Shown here: positions 32,771 through 39,018 of the stretch, piece by piece
Numbering within the stretch: the first letter of the stretch is position 1
Layout of the letters: each line of letters begins with the position of its first letter
Source: Pseudomonas abietaniphila
GTDB lineage: Bacteria; Pseudomonadota; Gammaproteobacteria; Pseudomonadales; Pseudomonadaceae
NCBI RefSeq assembly: GCF_900100795.1
Contig: NZ_FNCO01000028.1
Span: 1 to 47,628, forward strand
Direction: 5' to 3'
DNA length: 47,628 nt
The notes under the pieces: generated by a model
What the model was told of the DNA's origin: nothing
Database searches by the model: none
The model's input: only the letters and a program-made list of their open reading frames with translations
Made by a program: the position numbers and the translations under genes

Positions 32771-32802
32771 TGCGACGTCCTCTACGTGTTTGCTCGGCGC
32801 CA

Positions 32803-32831
32803 GTATGACCGCCGGTATTGTTGCCAGTCAA
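32803..32831 (-). promoter_or_regulatory. Promoter pR
   Basis: On the minus strand, -35 TTGACT (32831-32826), 17-base spacer, -10 TCATAC (32808-32803). It is overlapped by operators at 32805-32819 and 32829-32845, and the downstream gene is cro. The arrangement mirrors pL at 35307-35336 with shared sequence around the -35. Confidence 0.75.
32805..32819. promoter_or_regulatory. CI/Cro operator, OR site nearest cro
   Basis: ATGACCGCCGGTATT, centre 32812, core ACCG-C-CGGT with an imperfect outer half. It overlaps the pR -10. It is nearly identical to the first OL site. Confidence 0.8.
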
Positions 32832-32845
32832 TACCGGCGATATTG
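32829..32845. promoter_or_regulatory. CI/Cro operator, middle OR site
   Basis: CAATACCGGCGATATTG, centre 32837, a 17-bp dyad with one mismatch to the perfect OL copy. Centre spacing to the neighbours is 25 and 24 bp. It overlaps the -35 regions of both pR and pRM. Confidence 0.85.
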
Positions 32846-32870
32846 GTTGCACGAATACCGCAGGTATTAT
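32843..32870 (+). promoter_or_regulatory. Promoter pRM for cI (leaderless transcript)
   Basis: TTGGTT (32843-32848), 16-base spacer, TATTAT (32865-32870). The expected start site is at or within a few bases of the cI ATG at 32880 and no SD is present, so cI mRNA should be leaderless or nearly so, as in lambda. The promoter is overlapped by the third OR site. Confidence 0.7.
32854..32868. promoter_or_regulatory. CI/Cro operator, OR site nearest cI
   Basis: AATACCGCAGGTATT, centre 32861, inside pRM and just before cI. Binding here should shut off pRM, the role of OR3 in lambda. Confidence 0.82.
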
Positions 32871-32879
32871 GATTTGTGG

Positions 32880-33686
32880 ATGACTAAAGACTCTCGAAGA
32901 CTGCCGCTTGCCGATTGGCAACTGGACGATAGCGACCGCCTGAAGGAAATCTTTCAGAAGAAGCGCGCGGCTTTAAAGCTCACTCAGGAAAAGCTTGCTG
33001 AGGGATTGGGTGACGGCGTTACCCAGGGCGCGATCAGCCATTTTATGAATCGTCGTACCGCTCTGAGTCTCAAGGCTGTTGCTGTCTTTGCGAAAATGCT
33101 TGATGTGAAGATCGAGGACATAAGCCCTACCTTGGCGCGCCAGATCGGCGAACTGGGTCTGGCCGCTCCGGCCGAGGTGAAGCACTCGCCAGGCGTGCAC
33201 TCAAGAACGGCGGCAAACACCCCTTTTCCTGTCGGCAGCGATACTGAAGCCGCAGAAGACAAGTACGCGCACATTCCTCAGTACAGCGCCAAAGCTGCTG
33301 CAGGGCTGGGGCATGAAAACCCGCACGTTGAAACGCTGGCCACACTCGCGTTCAAGCTGGACTGGCTGCGCACCAAGGGTGTGAAGGCCGAGAACCTTTT
33401 GGTGATCTATGCCGAAGGCGACAGCATGTGGCCGACGATTAACGACCACGACGTACTCCTGGTGGACAAGTCGAAGATCGAGCCAGCTGATGGGCATGTG
33501 TTCGTCCTGTCGAGCACGGACAAAGGCGCGATCGTGAAACGCCTGGTGCAGTCGCCCTTGGGCGGATGGATCATCCGAAGCGACAACGAAGACAAGGATG
33601 AGTACGGCGATCTGCTGCTGTCACGCAGTGACGTGAACGAGCATCGGATCATTGGGCGGGTCATCTGGCGAGGCGGCGATCTGTAA
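32880..33686 (+). CDS. cI: CI repressor with LexA-type autoprotease
   Basis: 268 residues. An HTH lies at about 33-65 (LTQEKLAEGLGDGVTQGAISHFMN). The linker and cleavage site are in YSAKAAAGLG (Ala141-Gly142). The C-terminal S24 peptidase domain has Ser182 (EGDSMWP) and Lys220 (AIVKRL). RecA-stimulated self-cleavage and SOS induction are expected. The ATG at 32880 lacks an SD but sits at the predicted pRM start. It divides the operator set from cro and controls pR and pL through OR and OL. Confidence 0.94.
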   Translation: MTKDSRRLPLADWQLDDSDRLKEIFQKKRAALKLTQEKLAEGLGDGVTQGAISHFMNRRTALSLKAVAVFAKMLDVKIEDISPTLARQIGELGLAAPAEVKHSPGVHSRTAANTPFPVGSDTEAAEDKYAHIPQYSAKAAAGLGHENPHVETLATLAFKLDWLRTKGVKAENLLVIYAEGDSMWPTINDHDVLLVDKSKIEPADGHVFVLSSTDKGAIVKRLVQSPLGGWIIRSDNEDKDEYGDLLLSRSDVNEHRIIGRVIWRGGDL

Positions 33687-33752
33687 CAGGTAACGGGTTC
33701 CGAAAGACACGCTTTGCGAATAGCAAAAATTCATAAATCAGGGAGATAGGTA

Positions 33753-34097
33753 ATGTTTGAAGTAGGTTCCAAGCTGAAGCACGTTAAATCCCCGGCTTTC
33801 GTCAATGAAATGGTTGATGCTTTCAACGTTACTGCGATTCATACCGGCACCGGGCCGAAGGTCATGATCACAGCAGGCCGAGACACGGTCGACGTTCTAA
33901 GCGAAACATTTGTGCAAAAAGACGGCGGGATCACCACTGAAGGAAAGGATGATGATTCTCAGCTTTATCGTTTTTCTGTGGCGAATTTGACTATTCCCCT
34001 TGAAGCTGCGCGCGGGCTTGCAAAGGCGCTTCAGGAAACGATCGATAAATACGATACCCAATTGGCCGCGATTACTGCCGGCACACAGGCCAAGTAA
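33753..34097 (+). CDS. Hypothetical protein in the rex position, gene 1
   Basis: 114 residues, MFEVGSKLKHVKSPAFVNEMVDAFNVTAIHTG, with mixed alpha/beta character and a C-terminal helix (IPLEAARGLAKALQETIDKYDTQLAAI) that recalls DUF3467-type proteins; the similarity is not certain. ATG 33753 has AGGGAGATAGG upstream. It follows cI by 66 bases on the same strand with no terminator, so it is probably expressed in the lysogen from pRM. It is paired by one-base spacing with the membrane protein gene downstream. Confidence 0.75.
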   Translation: MFEVGSKLKHVKSPAFVNEMVDAFNVTAIHTGTGPKVMITAGRDTVDVLSETFVQKDGGITTEGKDDDSQLYRFSVANLTIPLEAARGLAKALQETIDKYDTQLAAITAGTQAK

Positions 34098-34098
34098 A

Positions 34099-34869
34099 AT
34101 GTCAGGGCTCTCAGCTAGCTATTCCAAAACATTGAGCCAGCAGCATTCATCTGATGCTATGGTCTTGGTAGCGCTGATGATGCAGGAGAACAGCCAAACC
34201 TACACAGATGGAGCCTCGCGGCGCTGGTTGAATCTCGCTGCGTCGGTATATACATCTGAGGGAGTGATTCCTGTTTGGCGCGGATACCGGAGTTTTGATA
34301 CGGCATCAGCCTTCGAGGTGCCTCCCGTCACGGCCTCAACTCTGACAGATATTCCCATCCCACTCATCGGACGCGATAACGAAGTTTCTGAGGTAGAGAT
34401 TGATATGGATCGCGAAGAGCTAAAGGTTCATTTGGAGAACCAGGACCTCAAGGTGGACGCTCGCCTTAAGAGCTTCGAGCAGACGGTTAAAGATGCCATG
34501 ACGGAAATCCGTCTCAATTCTGCCGAGTCAATGGGCGAGCTGAAGGCTATGCATGTTGAGCTTGGCCATCTGAAAAATATCAAAGGCAGCATTTGGGGAG
34601 CAGCCGGCGCAACGATAATTGGGGTCGGCGGTATACTCGCCGCTATCCTGAGCTACGGCAATTCGAACTACGATACTGCCAGAGAGAACACGACGGTGCT
34701 TGCCGAAGCAAAAGCGCAGATTGTTCAGTCCAGCCAAAAGGTGGACGACTCCCTCAAAGCAATGTCAAGCCAGCTTGAGGAAGCCAAACGCCAGTCTGCC
34801 GAGACTCAAAAACTGCTGGAGCAGGTAAGGGCTCACCAGGAGATCAAACCGCAAGGCAGTAAAAGCTGA
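34099..34869 (+). CDS. Membrane coiled-coil protein in the rex position, gene 2
   Basis: 256 residues. A cytoplasmic-type N-terminal domain (about 1-95) is followed by a charged coiled coil (100-160), one TM segment (about 163-187, GAAGATIIGVGGILAAIL) and a second coiled coil (195-250). Not recognised. ATG 34099 is one base after the stop of the previous gene, which indicates coupling. Its place between cI and OL and likely expression from the prophage suggest superinfection exclusion or abortive infection by analogy with RexAB; this is inference. Confidence 0.78.
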   Translation: MSGLSASYSKTLSQQHSSDAMVLVALMMQENSQTYTDGASRRWLNLAASVYTSEGVIPVWRGYRSFDTASAFEVPPVTASTLTDIPIPLIGRDNEVSEVEIDMDREELKVHLENQDLKVDARLKSFEQTVKDAMTEIRLNSAESMGELKAMHVELGHLKNIKGSIWGAAGATIIGVGGILAAILSYGNSNYDTARENTTVLAEAKAQIVQSSQKVDDSLKAMSSQLEEAKRQSAETQKLLEQVRAHQEIKPQGSKS

Positions 34870-34884
34870 GTCCTTTGCTTCAAG

Positions 34885-34910
34885 AAGCCCGCCTCTGTGC
34901 GGGCTTTTTT
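34885..34910 (+). terminator. Intrinsic terminator of the cI operon
   Basis: Stem AGCCCGC (34886-34892) and GCGGGCT (34899-34905) followed by TTTTTT. It lies 16 bases after the membrane protein gene and separates the cI operon from the LexA-controlled gene. Confidence 0.88.
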
Positions 34911-34944
34911 GTGTCCGCATATTGCTATTCATTTGGATCCTTTT

Positions 34945-34962
34945 TACTGTATATCCATACAG
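34945..34962. promoter_or_regulatory. LexA (SOS) box
   Basis: TACTGTATATCCATACAG: the CTGT-N8-ACAG consensus is perfectly met (34947-34962) and the spacer is AT-rich. It overlaps a plausible promoter (TTGGAT 34933-34938, 17 bases, CATACA 34956-34961) for the DUF1654 gene starting at 34981. Confidence 0.88.
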
Positions 34963-34980
34963 CTAACCAAGGAGGATCAC

Positions 34981-35232
34981 ATGGCAAAGCAGAAACCCCA
35001 GGCACCGAAAGAACCGACTTCCTACGAATTGCTCGGCATGCGCGTACAGCGCGCGATTAACACGCCCAAGGCTCAGTTATCGAAATCCGTCTTGCTCGAA
35101 CCATCGGCGAATGACGATCCGGCGGACTGGGATCGCATCCTTGATGAGATCGCCGAGAACGACAACGTGACCATCGCCCACCGAGACGACGGCCTGATCC
35201 AGCTCTTCTGGACTGTACCCAAAGAAGATTGA
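34981..35232 (+). CDS. DUF1654 protein, SOS-regulated
   Basis: 83 residues. SYELLGMRVQRAINTPKAQL and DWDRILDEIAENDNVTIAHRDDGLIQLFW match the DUF1654 family, known mainly from Pseudomonas; the match is from memory. SD AAGGAGG precedes ATG. It lies behind a LexA box between OR and OL and is flanked by terminators on both sides, so it forms its own transcription unit. It might help induction (for example as an antirepressor) or modulate the SOS response; no function is established by the sequence. Confidence 0.85.
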   Translation: MAKQKPQAPKEPTSYELLGMRVQRAINTPKAQLSKSVLLEPSANDDPADWDRILDEIAENDNVTIAHRDDGLIQLFWTVPKED

Positions 35233-35249
35233 CCGCGACCACATCAAGG

Positions 35250-35275
35250 AGCCCGCCTTTGCTGCGGGCTTTTTT
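35250..35275 (+). terminator. Intrinsic terminator after the DUF1654 gene
   Basis: Stem AGCCCGC (35250-35256) and GCGGGCT (35264-35270), loop of 7, six T. The stem is identical to the terminator at 34885-34910, which suggests duplication of this unit. It insulates pL from upstream transcription. Confidence 0.88.
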
Positions 35276-35293
35276 GTGCCAGTTGAAAAATAC

Positions 35294-35308
35294 ATGACCG
35301 GAGGTATT
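35294..35308. promoter_or_regulatory. CI/Cro operator, first OL site
   Basis: ATGACCGGAGGTATT, centre 35301. It differs from the cro-proximal OR site at only two positions. Confidence 0.8.
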
Positions 35309-35336
35309 GACCTACATACAATACCGGCGGTATTGT
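35307..35336 (+). promoter_or_regulatory. Promoter pL
   Basis: TTGACC (35307-35312), 18-base spacer, TATTGT (35331-35336). The -10 lies in the perfect OL operator. The sequence GGTATTGAC...CAATACCGGCGGT is shared with pR. It drives the plus-strand early operon. Confidence 0.75.
35319..35335. promoter_or_regulatory. CI/Cro operator, perfect OL site
   Basis: CAATACCGGCGGTATTG is a perfect 17-bp palindrome, centre 35327, 26 bp from the first OL site. It is the best copy of the consensus in the window and overlaps the pL -10. Confidence 0.88.
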
Positions 35337-35389
35337 TCACCCATCGCAGCGACAAACCAACGGTGCGACAGGGACTGAAGAGTCCTGCC

Positions 35390-35427
35390 AGCTCTTTAGC
35401 GATAAACCTTGCCGGATCACCACCGGC
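35390..35427 (+). promoter_or_regulatory. nutL-like antitermination site (boxA and boxB)
   Basis: AGCTCTTTAG (35390-35399) resembles boxA (consensus GCTCTTTA). 12 bases further on, GCCGG (35411-35415) and CCGGC (35423-35427) form a boxB-like hairpin with a 7-base loop. The site lies about 50 bases after the pL -10 and before a short Arg-rich ORF, exactly where lambda has nutL and N. Confidence 0.65.
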
Positions 35428-35445
35428 TCAGCTTCAAAGGCAGCG

Positions 35446-35592
35446 ATGAATCGGCCTCAACGATTCAGAGGGGTGGCAACTGCCCCGGGCGCGCAGCTTA
35501 AAGCGCCAAGAACAGTTATCCAGCGGGAGAACAAGCCGAAAGGCCCGCGGCTGGAGGAACAACACGAAGTAGCCAGCGACCGACGCCAGTAG
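35446..35592 (+). CDS. Short basic ORF, N-like antiterminator candidate
   Basis: 48 residues: an Arg-rich start MNRPQRFRG, then VIQRENKPKGPRLEEQ and an acidic/basic tail. The segment NKPKGPRLE resembles the NRKPKSRVE stretch in lambda N. AAGG is 6 bases upstream of ATG 35446. It is the first ORF after pL and the nut-like site. It is much shorter than known N proteins (about 100 residues), so this stays a candidate. Confidence 0.45.
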   Translation: MNRPQRFRGVATAPGAQLKAPRTVIQRENKPKGPRLEEQHEVASDRRQ

Positions 35593-35676
35593 CGGGTCGC
35601 GGTGCAAGACCAGATTTCCTCGATGCCCTTGGAGACAGGGGCATCCGGAAAATCAACCGCCCAGGAGGGCAAGACC

Positions 35677-35877
35677 ATGGCAACACAATCTCACTATCTG
35701 ATGGTCGAGCGTAAATACGGTGATAGCCCGTCCCACTGGCATCCGCTGTGGGAAGCGGAAAGCCTCAAAGAAGCACAGGAAGCATTGGAGGAGATGCCTG
35801 TCATTTACGGCGAAGTCTCCCGAATAATCGTTTCGGGTGCTGCTTCAGGCGACTGTCAAGAGCTTCGGCCCTGCTGA
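35677..35877 (+). CDS. Small hypothetical early protein
   Basis: 66 residues, MATQSHYLMVERKYGDSPSHWHPLWEAESLKEAQEALEEM. SD AGGAGGG precedes ATG 35677. It has a compact alpha/beta look and ends in CQELRPC. It is an early pL gene. Not recognised. Confidence 0.65.
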   Translation: MATQSHYLMVERKYGDSPSHWHPLWEAESLKEAQEALEEMPVIYGEVSRIIVSGAASGDCQELRPC

Positions 35878-35937
35878 ACCATCACTCCTGCGCATTCACA
35901 GAGTGCGCAGTGGGATGACACAGCCTGGAGCAACAAC

Positions 35938-36168
35938 ATGGCCTGCAAGATCTGCGAATCAGGCAACACCACATCGCTCGGCATGCGCACCCCGCACATC
36001 TACTGCCGGTCATGTGGCGCTCACGAATATGAAGGTCAGGTGATCGACAAGAACTCCTGGAATTCATGGATCAACGGAAACACAGACCGTCCAACTGGAG
36101 ATTCACATGCTCCAAATCATCCTGATCGGCGCAGCGCTCTGCCATGCGCGGCCAGAACCGCCTCCTGA
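35938..36168 (+). CDS. Zinc-ribbon protein, Lar-like
   Basis: 76 residues. CKIC (3-6) and CRSC (23-26) form a zinc ribbon followed by NSWNSWINGN, the general pattern of Lar restriction-alleviation proteins. SD TGGAG lies 8 bases upstream. The last 20 residues are low-similarity and overlap another small reading frame (36107), so the functional part may end near residue 50. A restriction-alleviation role is inferred. Confidence 0.65.
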   Translation: MACKICESGNTTSLGMRTPHIYCRSCGAHEYEGQVIDKNSWNSWINGNTDRPTGDSHAPNHPDRRSALPCAARTAS

Positions 36169-36250
36169 AAGCGGCCTGCCAACCGGTCCATTGCGTGCTC
36201 ACCGTGAACGCTGGCGAATATCCACCGGGGTCGCAGCTTTCTGGATCTGA
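36107..36250 (+). CDS. 47-residue small ORF
   Basis: ATG 36107 with TGGAG 7 bases upstream encodes MLQIILIGAALCHARPEPPP and a basic tail ending VAAFWI. It has a short hydrophobic N-terminus. It overlaps the end of the Lar-like frame, so the two may be alternative readings of the region. No family recognised. Confidence 0.35.
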   Translation: MLQIILIGAALCHARPEPPPESGLPTGPLRAHRERWRISTGVAAFWI

Positions 36251-36815
36251 CGGCCCCGCCCAAAACTAACTGACTCTGAGAGATATACGAAGAGCCGCAT
36301 GCAGCTGGGGCAAACAATCCCATCGCTGGCATGCGCCGGACGGCAACCGGCCCGATCACCTCGAAAGAGGCTGCATCGGGGTGTGATCTGAGATCACCAA
36401 TCTGCAAGTACAGGCTCCCGCAACACGACGAGCTCAAGGCGTTAGCAGGCTGGCAGATCACACCCCGATGCAGATGAAGCAACAAGCGCAGGCTGATGCG
36501 TGGGTTTGAAAACTAACAGTTCTCGAGAGTGAGCGCTGACCGGCTAAGTACTATTTTATGCCCGCGCGGTACCGGCTCGTAATAACTGATATTGCGGTAG
36601 GCGAAAGCCGTTGACCGCGGCATGACTCTCAACCCGGAGATCAGCACCGGGCTCTGCATCACCCCGATACGGGCAACCCAGTAGGCGTTGAAGGCGAAAG
36701 CTGGAGCCGAAAGCGTTGCGGTGGAGCTTCGGCTGCGAAGCTGGCGCGCTGCTCGTATCACCCCATTCGACAGGTAGCCACTGCCTTCCCAGTGAGCGAG
36801 CAATAGGAGATTGCG
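36251..36815 (+). other. 565-base stretch without a convincing gene
   Basis: No plus-strand frame with a good SD and protein-like composition is seen. Minus-strand frames here look like shadows. It contains a perfect 20-bp inverted repeat (36371-36473) and two related 21-base direct repeats starting AAAACTAAC at 36262 and 36509. It lies inside the pL operon and could encode a structured RNA. Confidence 0.5.
36371..36473. repeat. Perfect 20-bp inverted repeat with 63-base spacer
   Basis: CTGCATCGGGGTGTGATCTG (36371-36390) and its exact reverse complement at 36454-36473. In RNA this gives a very stable 20-bp stem. The loop can form an inner CTGC/GCAG pair. No T-run follows, so it is not a simple terminator. 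Confidence 0.88.
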
Positions 36816-37058
36816 ATGCAAGATTTCCGCAAGAAACCGGTCGTTATTCAGGCCGCCCAGTTCGACGGCACTTTTGCTTCGGTTGAAAAGATGCAAATCC
36901 CAAGCTGCTCGCAAGACCTCGGCAGCAACACGCTGGAGATTGAGACGCTCGAAGGTGTGATGACTGCGCAGCCAGGCGACTGGATCATTCGAGGGGTGAA
37001 GGGTGAGTTCTACCCTTGCAAGCCGGACATCTTCGAAGCGACCTACGACCCCGCCTAA
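36816..37058 (+). CDS. Conserved phage protein (PGDWIIRGVKGEFYPC motif)
   Basis: 80 residues. FRKKPVVIQAAQFDG at the start and TLEGVMTAQPGDWIIRGVKGEFYPCKPDIFEATY at the end are the hallmark of a small beta-type protein widely found in tailed phages, whose function is unknown. ATG 36816 has TAGGAG upstream. It is an early gene expressed from pL. Confidence 0.88.
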   Translation: MQDFRKKPVVIQAAQFDGTFASVEKMQIPSCSQDLGSNTLEIETLEGVMTAQPGDWIIRGVKGEFYPCKPDIFEATYDPA

Positions 37059-37198
37059 TTCAGCAGCAGTGCCCGCACATGCGGAACCCCCTACCCCATA
37101 TCGAACACACCCACATGCAACCCCTCCGCTGCCCCTTGGCCGTTCGCGTTCTTGTGGTTGCAGCTGAGTGTGTTTGGTCAATCAGCAAGGAGATCATC

Positions 37199-37465
37199 AT
37201 GTGCAATTGCGCAAAAACTGTCGAAGAGTCGGCGAAGGAAAAGATCCGCGCCCAGCTGCCTGAGGGCTCGCAAGACTTCTCAGTCGAGCTTCAGGGTTAC
37301 GCCTGGCTGTTGGGCAGCTCGGTCAGCATGAAGAACAAGCTGAACCTGCACATCGAGTACGAGGTGCCGAAGAAAAAAGGTGGTTTCACCCGCAAGAAGC
37401 AGGATATGTCGATGGTTGGCAACTATTGCATGTTCTGCGGCGAGAAGTACCCGGAGGCAGCATGA
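37199..37465 (+). CDS. Small hypothetical protein with Cys pairs
   Basis: 88 residues from ATG 37199 (AAGGAG upstream): MCNCAKTVEESAKEKI, a beta-type centre (LNLHIEYEVPKKKGGFTRKKQDMSMVGNY), and CMFCGEKYPEAA. The Cys pairs at both ends may form one zinc site. ATGA overlap with the next gene. Function unknown. Confidence 0.72.
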   Translation: MCNCAKTVEESAKEKIRAQLPEGSQDFSVELQGYAWLLGSSVSMKNKLNLHIEYEVPKKKGGFTRKKQDMSMVGNYCMFCGEKYPEAA

Positions 37466-37662
37466 GCGAACCACAGTGCGAGGTCGTGAACGGCGAGGTC
37501 GATCACGACTGGAAGCTTGTCAGCGATTGGGGCGGCGACCCTAACGTGATCGGTGGCACCTTCGATTGCAGCTACTTGGAGTGTCGGGTTTGCGGTGAGG
37601 AAAATCACAACCATCCGAACCCTGGCTCGTATGCACATGAGCCTGATTACGACGACTACTAA
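37462..37662 (+). CDS. Small acidic zinc-binding hypothetical protein
   Basis: 66 residues, MSEPQCEVVNGEVDHDWKLVSDWGGDPNVIGGTFDC. A CSYLECRVCG segment and a His/Asp-rich end (HNHPNPGSYAHEPDYDDY) suggest metal binding. ATG 37462 is coupled to the previous stop and has GGAGG upstream. Highly acidic; function unknown. Confidence 0.68.
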   Translation: MSEPQCEVVNGEVDHDWKLVSDWGGDPNVIGGTFDCSYLECRVCGEENHNHPNPGSYAHEPDYDDY

Positions 37663-37771
37663 CCCACTCCCCGACCGCATCGACAGGTGCCCGCGTGCTT
37701 CACGGCACGGGCTTGGTCACATGCGCGGGCATCTGATCAATGCGGTCCACCTGTTCGCCACGGAGGCGACC

Positions 37772-38188
37772 ATGAACTCATTCGCAAGAGCGCAAGCGCG
37801 CTGGGACAACATGCAGCCGGATGAAGACTCTGGGCATGAAGAAGCGGCGCGTGTTTGGATTGAAAACACGGCGGAGAACTTGATGCGCGGCTGTGACCTG
37901 GTGATTCGCCGTCGGCTCTCGGCGCCGATCGTGGTCGAGTATTCAGGCTACCTCGCCGCGGTTCAGCTGCATCTGAATCAGCGGCAGATCGACGGCGAGG
38001 ACACTGAAGACTTTTTCGCGCAGTTGGTCATCGCGGCCGTCGGCGGAGGACCAGTCAAGACGTTTGGGGAGGCGCTGCTCGGCGAAGGCGAAACGTCGAT
38101 GGGCAAGCTGTTCGATATCGCGGTCGCGCTGGTCGAGCCGCACGCCGAGGCAGGTCTTCAGGCTGAAGCAGAGGATGCGGACCTATGA
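37772..38188 (+). CDS. Hypothetical early protein
   Basis: 138 residues from ATG 37772 (CGGAGG upstream). A helical protein: MNSFARAQARWDNMQPDEDSGHEEAARVWIENTAENLMRG, then VIAAVGGGPVKTFGEALLGEGETSMGKLFDIAVALVEPHAEAGLQAE. It is ATGA-coupled to the next gene. The open frame extends further upstream, but no better start is seen. Not recognised. Confidence 0.68.
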   Translation: MNSFARAQARWDNMQPDEDSGHEEAARVWIENTAENLMRGCDLVIRRRLSAPIVVEYSGYLAAVQLHLNQRQIDGEDTEDFFAQLVIAAVGGGPVKTFGEALLGEGETSMGKLFDIAVALVEPHAEAGLQAEAEDADL

Positions 38189-38379
38189 GCCCGCACATCC
38201 TGATCGACGTGGCACTTGAGGGCCTCGCTGATGACGACTGTCCGCCCGGTAACGAGGTTCTTGTCCAGAAGATCATCACCGGGATGCTTACCGACTGCCT
38301 CATCACCATCCCTGAATTCCACCACTACTGTGAGCGCCTGGTGAAGATTCTCCAGCGGCGCGGGAGGCTAGCGGCATGA
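38185..38379 (+). CDS. Small hypothetical protein
   Basis: 64 residues, MSPHILIDVALEGLADDDCPPGNEVLVQKII, helical. ATGA overlaps on both sides place it in a tight cassette with the genes before and after. Function unknown. Confidence 0.65.
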   Translation: MSPHILIDVALEGLADDDCPPGNEVLVQKIITGMLTDCLITIPEFHHYCERLVKILQRRGRLAA

Positions 38380-38570
38380 GCACGCCAATCGTGAAATCCC
38401 TGATCGACGAGCAGCTCGACGACATCGAACGCAAGCTGGCTGTGATGGGCTTCGGCCTTCCGTTCAACGAATTGCTCGGTCTGCCGCGCGAGACCGCGGT
38501 ATGTGATCTGACAAAGCGCTTGGCACCGATTCAGAAAGGACGGCGGATCGCAGTGAGGGTTCGGTCATGA
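38376..38570 (+). CDS. Small hypothetical protein
   Basis: 64 residues, MSTPIVKSLIDEQLDDIERKLAVMGFGLPFNELLGLPRETAVCDL with a basic C-terminus (KGRRIAVRVRS). ATGA overlaps at both ends. Function unknown. Confidence 0.65.
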   Translation: MSTPIVKSLIDEQLDDIERKLAVMGFGLPFNELLGLPRETAVCDLTKRLAPIQKGRRIAVRVRS

Positions 38571-38809
38571 GCAATCGCACGCATTTAAAGCCACGGATCA
38601 AGCTCGTAGATGGCGCGTGGGAAACGATAGCGCCAACTGCCGTTCATGTCCCAAATCTTGTGAGGCTTGCGGAACAGTTTTGCGCTGAAAAGAACATGGA
38701 CTCTGAAGTCCGCTGCGCATGCGGAAGCGAATACGGGCTGCCCAACGCTGACGACGGGCATTTCTACTGCAACCGCGGACATGGTGGTGCATTCCACTGC
38801 GCGCCATGA
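38567..38809 (+). CDS. Small Cys-rich hypothetical protein
   Basis: 80 residues. The C-terminal RCACGSEYGLPNADDGHFYCNRGHGGAFHC could be a zinc ribbon (CXC...CX7C with His). ATGA overlaps with both neighbours. Function unknown. Confidence 0.65.
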   Translation: MSNRTHLKPRIKLVDGAWETIAPTAVHVPNLVRLAEQFCAEKNMDSEVRCACGSEYGLPNADDGHFYCNRGHGGAFHCAP

Positions 38810-38931
38810 CAGCCGCCCAGCGCCGCCGGCGCCGCCGGCGCCTTGTCTTCTGGCGCAGATCGTTCCCGGTCCTCGCGGCCTTCACCGTCCTGATGTTGTC
38901 GCTGTCACTCGCTGACCGCATTACCCAATAG
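38806..38931 (+). CDS. 41-residue protein with Arg run and TM helix
   Basis: ATG 38806 (ATGA overlap with the previous stop) encodes MTAAQ, a run of seven Arg, then WRRSFPVLAAFTVLMLSLSL and a short tail. It is a basic cytoplasmic face followed by one TM helix. GC-rich repeats encode the Arg run. Function unknown. Confidence 0.55.
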   Translation: MTAAQRRRRRRRLVFWRRSFPVLAAFTVLMLSLSLADRITQ

Positions 38932-39018
38932 CTGCTTATCAGCTTCTTAGCAAAGCTAAGAGACCCCCACCCCATTCAATCGCAGCGCCCCGGTAACGGC
39001 ATGGCGCAAGGAGCTTCC

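Noticed and set aside
36371..36473. Inverted repeat read as a terminator or CRISPR repeat
   Set aside because: No T-run follows on either strand, and only two copies in opposite orientation exist with no spacer series.
36117..36485. 122-codon minus-strand open frame
   Set aside because: No SD, composition unlike phage proteins, and it overlaps the perfect inverted repeat; probably a chance opening in GC-rich DNA.
36513..37181. 222-codon minus-strand open frame across the gene-free stretch and the conserved gene at 36816-37058
   Set aside because: It runs antisense over a well-supported plus-strand gene with a good SD, lies in the pL operon in the wrong direction, and has low-complexity, non-protein-like composition at its start.
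37678..37725. Hairpin-like GTGCCCGCGTGC...GGCACGGGC before 37772
   Set aside because: Pairing is interrupted and no T-run follows; not strong enough to call a terminator.
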